From Lentibacter algarum (GTDB lineage Bacteria; Pseudomonadota; Alphaproteobacteria; Rhodobacterales; Rhodobacteraceae): a stretch of 64,000 nt of DNA. A program made the position numbers and the translations under genes. Of this stretch, positions 8,368 through 16,540 are shown piece after piece; the stretch's first letter is position 1, and each line of letters starts with the position of its first letter. Below the pieces are notes generated by a model, which was not told the origin of the DNA, did no database searches, and saw only the letters and a program-made list of their open reading frames with translations. Location: positions 310,001-374,000 of the forward strand of contig NZ_JAHKQI010000010.1 of assembly GCF_018860975.1 (NCBI RefSeq), written 5' to 3'.

Positions 8368-8420
8368 CCTTTTAGCAGATTATTTTAAGTGGCCCGCAAT
8401 CCGGTAACAAATCGCCACTA
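8368..8420 (-). ncRNA. SAM-II riboswitch aptamer
   Basis: The minus strand reads AGUGGCGAUUUGUUACCGG, then AUUGCGGGCCACUUAAAA, then UAAUCUGCUAAAAGG. This matches the compact SAM-II consensus: P1 GUGGC/GCCAC, the GAUUUG segment, CUUGC-like UUGC, UUAAA, and the terminal GCUAAAA of the H-type pseudoknot. SAM-II elements in alphaproteobacteria sit upstream of metA, metX and metZ-type genes, as here. It is 53 nt long and ends about 60 nt before the metZ ATG. Confidence 0.9.
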
Positions 8421-8572
8421 ACGGCTGGATACGACTCTCGCGACGATACGTCAAGCAGCAGATCACCGCAGGGCGAGCCACATGGCTGCGCCTCACAAAA
8501 AGAGCCAGCCCCTTGTTGTCAACATCTGGTGGCTATGGTCTTGATGCCCAAGCCAAACACCGCAGGAGTTTT

Positions 8573-9322
8573 ATGTTACACGCGATCCTTTCAAGCAAGG
8601 CGGGGCGTCTGCACTCAAGCGAGGATTCAGTGCGCTGGCGCGATATCTTCAAAGGCAGCGAAGATCTGATCACCGCAACGCTCTTTGAGCGGTTGGCCTA
8701 TCTCTCCGGCCCGACGGCTTGGGCGCTCCTGAGGGCTGCGATGGGCGGGCATGGTGACACGTTTCGCATGGCCGAGCTTGCTGAACTTGAGTTTTGGCCA
8801 ATGTGGCCACACAAGGCCCGCACAATGGGCGTTGAACCGGACGTTTTTCTGCAGTTTGACCTTGGCGACCCGGCGCAACGCTTTCATGTGATCGTTGAGT
8901 CAAAGTTTGCCGGCAACGGACAAAGTAGCGAGCAATGGGCAGTGCAGCTTTCGGCCTATGCTCAGCTTCTGTCTGAAGACCTGACCGCTGCAGATCACGT
9001 TGTCTACCTTGCGATTGATGGCATCAGCAAAGGCGAGCAATGGCAAAAAGACATGCTTGAGGCCGTCAAAGCGCACCCGCTTGTCCAGGAAGCCAATGTC
9101 GAGAACGTGTCGTTTGAAATGTGCGATTGGAAGGATCTTGCCAAGGCCTGCGCCACAACCAAGCCCGCCACCCCGCAAGAGCGGCGAATTCTTGGCGACA
9201 TGACTAAGGCCCTTGGGCTATTTGGCTATCACCACGTCATTAGGCCGAAACAACTCGAAGATATGAAACCGCTTGCCACGGTTGAACAGAGCCTTGCAAT
9301 GCTGTCAAAAAGGAGAGCCTGA
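8573..9322 (+). CDS. Uncharacterised PD-(D/E)XK nuclease-fold protein
   Basis: This 249-residue protein is not assigned to a named family. A PD-(D/E)XK motif is readable: Pro89-Asp90 in GVEPDVFLQF, then a hydrophobic strand ending in Glu109-Ser110-Lys111 (HVIVESK), followed by a helix with Gln117, Gln125 and Tyr129 (QSSEQWAVQLSAY). Such a core is found in restriction enzymes and repair nucleases. The start is the ATG at 8573 (Shine-Dalgarno AGGAG); an in-frame ATG at 8513 has no such site. The stop overlaps the next start (TGATG), so the two proteins are likely made together. There is no signal peptide. It could be a defence nuclease, a repair nuclease or an inactive fold. Confidence 0.7.
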   Translation: MLHAILSSKAGRLHSSEDSVRWRDIFKGSEDLITATLFERLAYLSGPTAWALLRAAMGGHGDTFRMAELAELEFWPMWPHKARTMGVEPDVFLQFDLGDPAQRFHVIVESKFAGNGQSSEQWAVQLSAYAQLLSEDLTAADHVVYLAIDGISKGEQWQKDMLEAVKAHPLVQEANVENVSFEMCDWKDLAKACATTKPATPQERRILGDMTKALGLFGYHHVIRPKQLEDMKPLATVEQSLAMLSKRRA

Positions 9323-9999
9323 TGACAAATGATCACAACTGGAAAACCACATTGGCAGACGTGCGGCGCGCTTACCGCCTTATTGCGGCCTACCACACAC
9401 AAACCCATCACTTACTGCGCGAGATAGAAACGCTGTTTCCCGAACTGGCCTTCGCAAATTGGGAGCCATACGCGACAGCGCGCCCGCCCTCTGCGCGCAA
9501 ACGCCCTTGGGACGACAAGTGGACATGGGACGGCCTGCCCTATCACAACACGCTGACCTACTTTCTGCCAAACGGCACCAGCCAGAGCCAGCCGCTCAAG
9601 GCGGGTGACTGGTTTATTTTGGCTCGGCTTGACAGTGATAGCGCCGTTTTCCACGAAGACAATGTAGCGACCGATGACACCGGCGGCCCTGACCCCTCAA
9701 AGCTGATGCGCGTTGAAGAGGCTGTCTCTGACCTGACGCTACATGCCGTCATTGTTAAGGAACAATCGTCAGAGCGCACGGCACAAGATATCTGGCAATG
9801 GGAGCAGACCAAAGAAGTAGATGTTTGGGAGACCTGCGAAGAAACAGAAGCGCAAGTATTTTCCAGCACGCGGTTGCTTGAGGATGTCTTTCCCGAAGGT
9901 GGAATTGAGGACTTTGTTAAGTCGATACGGGCGGAACTGCGCGAGAAAGGCGTGGCTCTTGAAGAAGATGCACGGCAAGACGACACCCAGCCCGCCTGA
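9322..9999 (+). CDS. Uncharacterised partner of the nuclease-fold protein
   Basis: I do not recognise this 225-residue protein. It starts at the ATG that shares one base with the previous stop, which implies translational coupling and probably a complex or joint function. It has a helical N-terminus (about 1-35), a tryptophan- and proline-rich middle with KRPWDDKWTWDGLPYHN (about 60-78), a beta-rich segment DWFILARLDSDSAVF, and an acidic C-terminus with many D and E residues. It has no membrane segments or signal peptide. No helicase, methylase or HTH motif is visible. Confidence 0.65.
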   Translation: MTNDHNWKTTLADVRRAYRLIAAYHTQTHHLLREIETLFPELAFANWEPYATARPPSARKRPWDDKWTWDGLPYHNTLTYFLPNGTSQSQPLKAGDWFILARLDSDSAVFHEDNVATDDTGGPDPSKLMRVEEAVSDLTLHAVIVKEQSSERTAQDIWQWEQTKEVDVWETCEETEAQVFSSTRLLEDVFPEGGIEDFVKSIRAELREKGVALEEDARQDDTQPA

Positions 10000-10046
10000 A
10001 GTGTCGGTAAGCAAAGAGCTTACGTCACAGTCGCGCCTTCAAATCA

Positions 10047-10658
10047 CTAGCTTTTGTCGGTTTCGCCTTCGGTAGAGTATTTAGCAAACAGCTTAGTTTG
10101 GCTCATGAAGAAGGCAAACAGGGCGGCTGTGAGGCCGAATGTTTTGAAATTGACCCAGGCTTGCTCGGACAGTGTCCGCCAGATGAGTTCATTGGTGAGC
10201 GCCAGGGCAAAGAAAAACACCATCAAGCGGCGGGTGAGGATCATCCAGCCTTCGTCTTGCAGAGGCATCATGCCTTCCATGACATGGCGCAAGTATGACT
10301 GCCCACGCAAAAGCCCGACGCCGAGTGCTCCGCCAAAGAAGAGGTAGAGGATGGTTGGTTTCATCTTGATGAACTTGGGATCATTGAGCCACACGGTGAG
10401 GCCTCCGAAGACCACCACTAGCAAAAGTGTCATGATCTGCATTTTGGAGAGGTGGCCGGTGAGCTTCCAGAGGATCAATGTGGTGATGATCATCAGCGGC
10501 ACGAACATCGCGGTGACAAGGATAAAGCCGGAATACTCGGTGCCCGCGATGGTAAACACTTCGCTTTTGAGTTTCACATAGGCGATAAAAAACAGGATGA
10601 CAGGCCCGATTTCGAGGCCGAACTTCAGCATCGGGTTGATCTCTCGTTTGTCGGCCAT
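10047..10658 (-). CDS. yciB: YciB/IspZ septation-type inner membrane protein
   Basis: This 203-residue protein has about five to six membrane helices. The start MADKREINPMLKFGLEIGPV is set at the ATG at 10658; longer frames add arginine-rich residues that are not membrane-like. The block EIGPVILFFIAY and the later ELIWRTLSEQAWVNFK match the YciB family (intracellular septation protein A), which links cell-envelope synthesis and division. The preceding EamA stop is eight bases upstream, so they share a transcript with ftsY upstream. Confidence 0.92.
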   Translation of the reverse strand: MADKREINPMLKFGLEIGPVILFFIAYVKLKSEVFTIAGTEYSGFILVTAMFVPLMIITTLILWKLTGHLSKMQIMTLLLVVVFGGLTVWLNDPKFIKMKPTILYLFFGGALGVGLLRGQSYLRHVMEGMMPLQDEGWMILTRRLMVFFFALALTNELIWRTLSEQAWVNFKTFGLTAALFAFFMSQTKLFAKYSTEGETDKS

Positions 10659-10666
10659 GTTTGCTC

Positions 10667-11569
10667 CTATCCACCCATCTCGACGATCACCGCCCCTGCG
10701 GCGATCAGTGTCATCAGGGCTATTCTGCGCGGTCCTACCGTTTCTTTGAGGGCAAGCCAACCGATTAGGGCGGCAAAGACCACGGATGTTTCTCTCAAGA
10801 TGGCGGCTTCACCGACTTTATCAAGCCGTGTCGCAAGCATAACCGAGCCGAAGCTGGCAAAAGCGATGAACGCCCCGATGACGCCGCGCTGCATGAGCGG
10901 GCCGACGGCGGGCTTGTCGCTCATGCGCTGGTAGCGGGCGTAGGCGATGCAGGGAAAGAGCAGGCCGTCGATGAGAAAGAACCACGCGAGAAAGGTGAAA
11001 GGGTTTTGCGTGGCGCGGATGCCGTAAGCGTCCCACGTTGTGTAGAGCGCCACGGTGAGGCCTGTGGCAACGGCCAGCCAGAGCGCTATGCTGAGCGTGT
11101 CGCGCTCGGAGGTGATGGTGCGCAGATTGTAGGCGGCGAGGCCGTAGATACCAACGAGAAGCGTGGCAACACCGGCCCATTGCGTGGCATTGAAGCGTTC
11201 GCCAAAGATGAAGTAGGCGCCGATGACGGTGAACAACGGCCCCGTGCCGCGCACAACGGGGTAAACCACGGTATAGGCGCCTTTGGTGTAGGCCCAGCTT
11301 TGCAGCAGTTTATAGCCTGCATGAATAAAGAAGGCGCCTGCAAGGATCGGCCAGAGGTGTGGCTCGGGCCAAGGGACGACGAACAGGGCTACGGGGGCGA
11401 TGATGATTGCATAGGAGCCGTCAATCGCGCCGCGGGTGAGCCACGGGTCGTAGCGGCCCTTCTGGAGCGCGCCGAAGACCGCGTGCAGGAACGCTGCTGT
11501 GAGCGCAAGGAAGAGCGCGAGGGTGTGGCCAGCTTCAGTGCCCTCTAAGGAGATCAGCCAGTCACTCAT
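10667..11569 (-). CDS. EamA/DMT-family transporter
   Basis: This 300-residue protein has about ten hydrophobic segments and two EamA-type halves; HAVFGALQKGRYDPWLTRGA and FIHAGYKLLQSWAYTKGAY are visible. It is a drug/metabolite transporter superfamily member, and its substrate cannot be deduced. It lies between ftsY and yciB on the same strand; the 68-bp ftsY gap holds the dispersed repeat described below. Confidence 0.85.
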   Translation of the reverse strand: MSDWLISLEGTEAGHTLALFLALTAAFLHAVFGALQKGRYDPWLTRGAIDGSYAIIIAPVALFVVPWPEPHLWPILAGAFFIHAGYKLLQSWAYTKGAYTVVYPVVRGTGPLFTVIGAYFIFGERFNATQWAGVATLLVGIYGLAAYNLRTITSERDTLSIALWLAVATGLTVALYTTWDAYGIRATQNPFTFLAWFFLIDGLLFPCIAYARYQRMSDKPAVGPLMQRGVIGAFIAFASFGSVMLATRLDKVGEAAILRETSVVFAALIGWLALKETVGPRRIALMTLIAAGAVIVEMGG

Positions 11570-11579
11570 GTTTCAGAGT

Positions 11580-11625
11580 GGGGGCCAGCCCCCACACCCC
11601 CGGGATATTTTGACCAAGAAAAAGC
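11580..11625 (-). repeat. Rhodobacterales-type intergenic repeat, copy 1
   Basis: A GGGGGCC-loop-GCCCCC hairpin core is followed by ACACCCCCGGGATATTTTG and ACCAAGAAAAAG. A second, inverted copy is at 40847-40895. It lies in the ftsY-EamA gap. The strand label is nominal. Confidence 0.75.
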
Positions 11626-11637
11626 AATAACATAGGC

Positions 11638-12999
11638 CTAGGTTTGCTCTATACCGATGAGCGCGTTGGCAAAGTCGTCAGGGTCAAATGCGTCGAGGTC
11701 GTCGATTTGCTCGCCAACGCCTATGGCGTGGATGGGCAGGCCGAATTTGTCAGCCAGGGCCACGAGGACGCCACCTTTTGCGGTGCCGTCGAGTTTTGTC
11801 ATTACGAGGCCCGAGACATCGGCCAGCTCTTGAAAGGTTTTGACTTGTGAGAGCGCGTTTTGGCCAGTCGTGGCGTCGAGCACCAAGAGGGTGTTGTGCG
11901 GTGCTGTCGGGTCTTTTTTGCGGATGACGCGGACGATTTTGGAGAGTTCTTCCATCAAGTCGGCGCGGTTTTGCAGGCGGCCTGCGGTGTCGATCATCAG
12001 AAGGTCGGCACCGTCGGCCTCGGCTTTTGTCATGGCGTCGAATGCGAGGCTGGCCGGGTCGGAGCCTTCGGGGGCTGTGAGCACGGGCACGCCGGCGCGA
12101 GTGCCCCAGACTTGCAACTGCTCGACCGCAGCAGCGCGGAAGGTGTCACCCGCGGCGATAACCACGTTTTTACCTGCAGCTTTGAACTGACTGGCGAGTT
12201 TGCCGATGGTTGTGGTTTTACCGGATCCGTTGACGCCGACGACCAGCACCACTTGCGGCTTTTTCGGGTAGAGCGGCATCGGGCGGGCGACTTCGGACAT
12301 GATGCGGCTGACTTCCTGAGCAAGTATTTGCTTGATCTCGTCAGTCGAGAGCTTGCTGCCCATGCGGCCTTCAGCCATGTTCGAGGTGACGCGCAGCGCC
12401 GTGTCCACACCCATGTCAGAGGCGATGAGTAGCTCTTCGAGTTGTTCGAGCATGTCGTCATCAAGCACACGGCGGACAGCCTTGGCTTTGGCTTTGGGCT
12501 TTGGTCCAGGCTTTACGTGAGCATCAGGTTCCGTCGTTGGCTTGGCTTCGCGGCGACCAAGCAGGCGGCCCATAAAGCCCGGCTTTGCGGCTTCGGGCTC
12601 TGCCTCTCTCGGCGCATCATCCTGATGCACCTGCCGGTCTGCGCTCTTGTCTTCGACGAAGGCTGGCTCTGGCTCTTTTGGGGGCTCGGGGGGGGATTGG
12701 GCGCTGGATTCAGGGGCTGGTTCGAGATCAGGCTCGATCTCGGGTTCCGGTTCCGGTTCCGGCTGTTGTTCCGGTTCTGGTTCTGCTTCGGGTTCTGGTT
12801 CTGGTTCTGGCTGGGGTTCAACAACAGGTTCGGGTTCCGGCTCTGGTTCCGGTGTGGGCTCGGGCGCTATTTCCGGTGGGGTAAGCTCCACCTCAAGCTC
12901 TTCTTCGACACCGCCATCTTCAACGATCGCGTCGAGCCCTTCTTCTAGCTTGGAAGAAGATTTGAACATTTTGTTCTTAAGCTTTTTGAAGAATGACAT
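11638..12999 (-). CDS. ftsY: Signal recognition particle receptor
   Basis: This 453-residue protein receives ribosome-SRP complexes at the membrane. After the start [13 protein letters not shown] there is an acidic N-terminal region dominated by Pro-Glu repeats (about residues 40-100). It is followed by an N domain and the GTPase domain: G1 [16 protein letters not shown]3 [10 protein letters not shown]4 [10 protein letters not shown]. The start is the ATG at 12999; the same frame continues upstream with a basic extension overlapping the divergent promoter and is less likely. It heads the ftsY-EamA-yciB transcript. Confidence 0.95.
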   Translation of the reverse strand: MSFFKKLKNKMFKSSSKLEEGLDAIVEDGGVEEELEVELTPPEIAPEPTPEPEPEPEPVVEPQPEPEPEPEAEPEPEQQPEPEPEPEIEPDLEPAPESSAQSPPEPPKEPEPAFVEDKSADRQVHQDDAPREAEPEAAKPGFMGRLLGRREAKPTTEPDAHVKPGPKPKAKAKAVRRVLDDDMLEQLEELLIASDMGVDTALRVTSNMAEGRMGSKLSTDEIKQILAQEVSRIMSEVARPMPLYPKKPQVVLVVGVNGSGKTTTIGKLASQFKAAGKNVVIAAGDTFRAAAVEQLQVWGTRAGVPVLTAPEGSDPASLAFDAMTKAEADGADLLMIDTAGRLQNRADLMEELSKIVRVIRKKDPTAPHNTLLVLDATTGQNALSQVKTFQELADVSGLVMTKLDGTAKGGVLVALADKFGLPIHAIGVGEQIDDLDAFDPDDFANALIGIEQT

Positions 13000-13096
13000 G
13001 CTGGTTCCTGAAAGTTTCACCTTCCAGTTAATACGCGTGGCGCGAATAGAAAAGGCATCAGTTGACATATTGCTGCGCCTCAGGCCATTTCGGCGC

Positions 13097-13984
13097 ATGC
13101 GATTGCTGCTTTTCATCTTGTTTGTCTTTGCCGGCTTTCCGGCTTTGGCCGAGCCCCCCGACCGGGCTTGCACCACGACAAAATGGGGGCATCAGGAGTG
13201 CATTCGTTGGGAGCATTTTGTCCACGACACTTGCCAGCTGATCGAAGTTGTCACCGAGCGGCACGGGCTTGATCGCGGGTTTTTCACGCGGTTGATCTGG
13301 CAGGAAAGCCGGTTTGACCCCTTCGCCAAGAGCCATGCAAACGCGATGGGGATCGCGCAGTTTATCCGCTCGACCGCGACAAAGCGCGGCCTCAAGAACC
13401 CTTACAACCCCGCAGATGCTTTGGAACACTCGGCGCAGTATCTGGCGGAGATGACAAAGAAATACGGCAACGTCGGCCTGGCCGCTGTCGGTTACAACGG
13501 CGGTGAACGGCGGGCGGAGGGGCTTATTGCGGGCACCGGCGGGCTGGCCAAAGAAACAGTGAACTACGTTAAGATCATCACCGGTGCGAGCGCAGAGACT
13601 TGGGTTAAAGAACCACCTGAAGATCTCGACTTAACTCTTTCTAATAAAACCAAATCTCGAGAAGCATGCTATGCTTTGGCAAAGAAGAGAAAGCTGTCAC
13701 CTCCGCCACAAACCGAGCCAGCTATCAAGCCTTGGGGTGTGCAATTGGCGTTCGGGGTGAGCCGCAGTGCTGCGCAGGCCAAATACAAGGCCCGCACAGC
13801 GCGGTGTCGCGGATTGCTCAAGGGAGAGACACCGGATTACTTACATGAGAAAAGTCGCGCAAGCCGATCTAAAGGCTACTATTTTGCGAGAATTGGCCGA
13901 AACTCCAGCAAGACAGGATGGCAGTTATGCACAAAGCTCAAAGCGGCGGGCTGTCTCTGCGCGGTGTATCGCAACAAGCTTTAG
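13097..13984 (+). CDS. Lytic murein transglycosylase (SLT family) with C-terminal SPOR-like domain
   Basis: This 295-residue secreted protein has the signal peptide [18 protein letters not shown]. The SLT domain carries the catalytic glutamate in [14 protein letters not shown] and the motifs [10 protein letters not shown] and [11 protein letters not shown], so it cleaves peptidoglycan glycan strands in the periplasm. The last about 80 residues ([19 protein letters not shown] and [10 protein letters not shown]) resemble a SPOR domain, which would bind denuded glycan at the division site. The ATG at 13097 was chosen because it begins the signal peptide; the frame upstream is antisense to ftsY. 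It overlaps the convergent yhhN gene by 4 bp. Confidence 0.88.
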   Translation: MRLLLFILFVFAGFPALAEPPDRACTTTKWGHQECIRWEHFVHDTCQLIEVVTERHGLDRGFFTRLIWQESRFDPFAKSHANAMGIAQFIRSTATKRGLKNPYNPADALEHSAQYLAEMTKKYGNVGLAAVGYNGGERRAEGLIAGTGGLAKETVNYVKIITGASAETWVKEPPEDLDLTLSNKTKSREACYALAKKRKLSPPPQTEPAIKPWGVQLAFGVSRSAAQAKYKARTARCRGLLKGETPDYLHEKSRASRSKGYYFARIGRNSSKTGWQLCTKLKAAGCLCAVYRNKL

Positions 13985-14661
13985 GCAGCGGGCAAAAAAG
14001 CTATCAAGAACAACGCTTGCGCCAGCCAATAAAGCCCCCAGACAACATAGGGCGTATAACGACGCAATTTGTGCTCGCCTGACAAAACGAAAAGTTCTTG
14101 GGAGAGCACGAAATCTGAAGCGATAAACAGCAGTGCCGCTGGCAAAACCAGAACCAAACCGCCGGAAAATGGCATCGCCATTGCCATGATCCCCATGAGA
14201 ACGATGATCGGCACATAGACCATCACCGCCCAACGCAAGGCGCCGGCTTTGGAAAACAAAAGCACCATCATCGCAACACCGAACAACACCAGCGCAGCAA
14301 CCAGCGGCCAGCCGTCGGATATGCGGTGCAAGTCGGCGCTCGGGTGCATCAGGAAGAGCACCGAATAGGCCAGATGCCCGATAGCGAAGGCCCCGACTCC
14401 GGAGAGAAATGACTCATCTCCTTCGCGCGACAAAAAGAAGTCACCAACGGCGCAGGCGACGAGCGCGACCGAGAGCGTCAGAAACCCGACAGTCTGAAAC
14501 GCGATCACGGCGAGCAACAACACCGACAGGGTTTTGGAGATGGTTTTGAGCCAAGAGTGCCCCGGGCGAGCGCAGATCGCGAGATAGGCGAGCGCACAGA
14601 AAGCAGCGGCCATGAACACCAGCGTTATGTCAGGGCCCAGGTCGGTGAGTGTTGCGAACAT
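13981..14661 (-). CDS. YhhN-family (lysoplasmalogenase-like) membrane protein
   Basis: This 226-residue polytopic protein starts at MFATLTDLGPD (ATG at 14661). The conserved YhhN features are present: AVGDFFLS near the middle, and GLYWLAQALFLIAF near the end. Bacterial members can hydrolyse lysoplasmalogens. Its ATG shares one base with the stop of the preceding dehydrogenase gene (TAATG), so the pair is translationally coupled; what links the two functions is unclear. Confidence 0.82.
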   Translation of the reverse strand: MFATLTDLGPDITLVFMAAAFCALAYLAICARPGHSWLKTISKTLSVLLLAVIAFQTVGFLTLSVALVACAVGDFFLSREGDESFLSGVGAFAIGHLAYSVLFLMHPSADLHRISDGWPLVAALVLFGVAMMVLLFSKAGALRWAVMVYVPIIVLMGIMAMAMPFSGGLVLVLPAALLFIASDFVLSQELFVLSGEHKLRRYTPYVVWGLYWLAQALFLIAFLPAA

Positions 14662-16346
14662 TAAATTTCTTCCGGAAAGTGCTTCATAACCATGCGTATC
14701 GGATTTGGAGCCGCTTGTCCAAGGCCGCAAATCGAGGCGTCGATCATCGCAACCGAGAGCTCTTCCAGCAAGTTTTGGTCCCAGCTGTCGGCCTGCATGA
14801 GTTTGACAGCCTTCTCGCAACCGACACGGCAAGGCGTGCATTGTCCGCAGCTTTCGTCTTCAAAGAACCGCAGCATATTGAGGGCGGCGGCGCGGGCGCT
14901 GTCTTTGTCGGACAGCACCACAACGGCGGCGGAGCCGATGAAGGTGTCGTGTGGCTGCAGCGTGTCAAAATCAAGCGGGATATCGTTCATGCTGGCAGGC
15001 AAAAGCCCCGAAGACGGCCCGCCCGGTTGGTAGGCTTTGAGGGCATGCCCCTCAAGCATTCCGCCAGCGGCTTCGACAACATCGGTGATCGTTGAACCGG
15101 CAGGCAAAAGATGCACACCCGGGTTTTGCACACGGCCCGAAACGGAATAGGAGCGCAGCCCCTTGCGGCCATTTTTCTCAACCGAATTAAGGAGTTCCGG
15201 CCCGTTCCTGACAATTTTTGAAACCCAGTGAAGCGTCTCGATATTGTGGACAAGTGTCGGCTGACCAAAGAGACCGACCTGCGCCACAAAAGGCGGTCGG
15301 TGGCGCGGCTCACCGCGTTTGCCCTCGATGCTTTCGATCATCGCGCTTTCTTCACCGCAGATATAGGCACCAGCTCCGCGACGCAGCTCGATGTAGCCTT
15401 TATCCACATGACCTGCGCCTTCCAGAGCTTTGATTTCACGTCGTAATATCTCAAGCACGGCGGGATACTCGTCACGCATATAAATGTAGCACTTCTCTGC
15501 CTCCACGGCCCATGCGGCGATCAGCATGCCCTCAAGAAAGGCATGCGGTTCGCGCTCAAGGTGAAAGCGGTCTTTAAAGGTGCCCGGCTCGCCTTCATCG
15601 CCGTTAACGGCAAGGTAGCGCGGGCCTGCGTTGGCCCGCACAAAGCCCCATTTGGTGCCTGACGGGAAGCCAGCCCCGCCAAGGCCACGCAGGCCGGCGT
15701 CGAGCATCATCTGCTGCACATCTTCCCAGTTGCCGCCTGCCCGCAGTTTTGCCAGTTCGGCGTATCCACCTGCGGCAGCATAGTCGCCAAAGGTTTGATA
15801 GTCAGGAACATGCGGGTGCGTGTCATCTGATGCGATCGCGGCGAGTGTCTTTTCCACGGTCGCGTTGTCGATGTGGTTGTGTCCGATCTCAAGCGTTGGA
15901 GCGGTGTCGCAGCGGCCCATGCAAGGCGCGCGCAAAACCCGCACCTGCCCCGCATCAAGGCCGCTTTCAAGCGCGGCTTTCAGCTCTTGTGCGCCAGCAA
16001 GCTCACATGACAGCGAGTCACAGACACGGATCGTCAGGGCCGGCGGTGCGGCTTCGCCCTCTTTCACCACATCGAAGTGCGCATAGAACGTCGCAACTTC
16101 ATAGATTTCGGCCATCGAAATGCGCATCTCTTCCGCAAGGGCGCGGATATGTCCGGCTGATAGACAGCCGAACTTGTCTTGGATTTTATGGAGATTCTCG
16201 ATCAGCATGTCGCGGGCGTGTGGCCCTGCCCCGAGCAGCGCCTTGACCTCGTCCCAAGCCTGGTCGTCTAGCTGGCGGCCTTTGGGCGTGTGCCGGCCCC
16301 TGCCTTTGCCTGATTTCCATACGCCTTTGCGATCGTTGGGTGCCAT
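14661..16346 (-). CDS. Fused NuoE/NuoF-type NAD-linked formate dehydrogenase beta subunit
   Basis: This 561-residue protein joins a thioredoxin-like [2Fe-2S] NuoE domain (about 30-160: CDSLSC and CMGRC) to a NuoF flavoprotein (about 190-550). The latter carries NAD/FMN sites (GLRGLGGAGFPSGTKW; GAGAYICGEESA) and a [4Fe-4S] site (ESCGQCTPC...SICGLG). It matches FdsG+FdsB of soluble NAD-dependent formate dehydrogenases, oxidising formate to CO2. Start ATG 16346 has a Shine-Dalgarno (GGAGAG). The molybdenum subunit (FdsA) is not adjacent: the upstream gene is the divergent hydroxylase and the downstream one is YhhN. It could instead serve another dehydrogenase or hydrogenase. Confidence 0.83.
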   Translation of the reverse strand: MAPNDRKGVWKSGKGRGRHTPKGRQLDDQAWDEVKALLGAGPHARDMLIENLHKIQDKFGCLSAGHIRALAEEMRISMAEIYEVATFYAHFDVVKEGEAAPPALTIRVCDSLSCELAGAQELKAALESGLDAGQVRVLRAPCMGRCDTAPTLEIGHNHIDNATVEKTLAAIASDDTHPHVPDYQTFGDYAAAGGYAELAKLRAGGNWEDVQQMMLDAGLRGLGGAGFPSGTKWGFVRANAGPRYLAVNGDEGEPGTFKDRFHLEREPHAFLEGMLIAAWAVEAEKCYIYMRDEYPAVLEILRREIKALEGAGHVDKGYIELRRGAGAYICGEESAMIESIEGKRGEPRHRPPFVAQVGLFGQPTLVHNIETLHWVSKIVRNGPELLNSVEKNGRKGLRSYSVSGRVQNPGVHLLPAGSTITDVVEAAGGMLEGHALKAYQPGGPSSGLLPASMNDIPLDFDTLQPHDTFIGSAAVVVLSDKDSARAAALNMLRFFEDESCGQCTPCRVGCEKAVKLMQADSWDQNLLEELSVAMIDASICGLGQAAPNPIRMVMKHFPEEI

Positions 16347-16540
16347 GCGCCGCTCTCCTGAGAATGTCTTGCGCCAACCTAAACCGCCTGCTTTGCCTTG
16401 GGGCAACCAAAAACGACATGGGACCTGCGCAAAGCGCATCGGATATGGCTGATGGGGAAAAACTTGAAACCTTTCGCCATGAATTTGCCACAATTTCTGC
16501 TATAGTTTGCCTTAGTCCCGTCTGCTCACTGGATAGAAAT

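Noticed and set aside
12647-13096. Long Gly/Ser-rich N-terminal extension of the lytic transglycosylase frame
   Set aside because: It is antisense to the Pro-Glu repeats of ftsY, and the real start is the signal peptide at 13097.
16441-16540. Possible promoter TTGCCA...TATAGT upstream of the AlkB-like gene
   Set aside because: The spacer is only 10 bp, too short for a sigma-70-type promoter.
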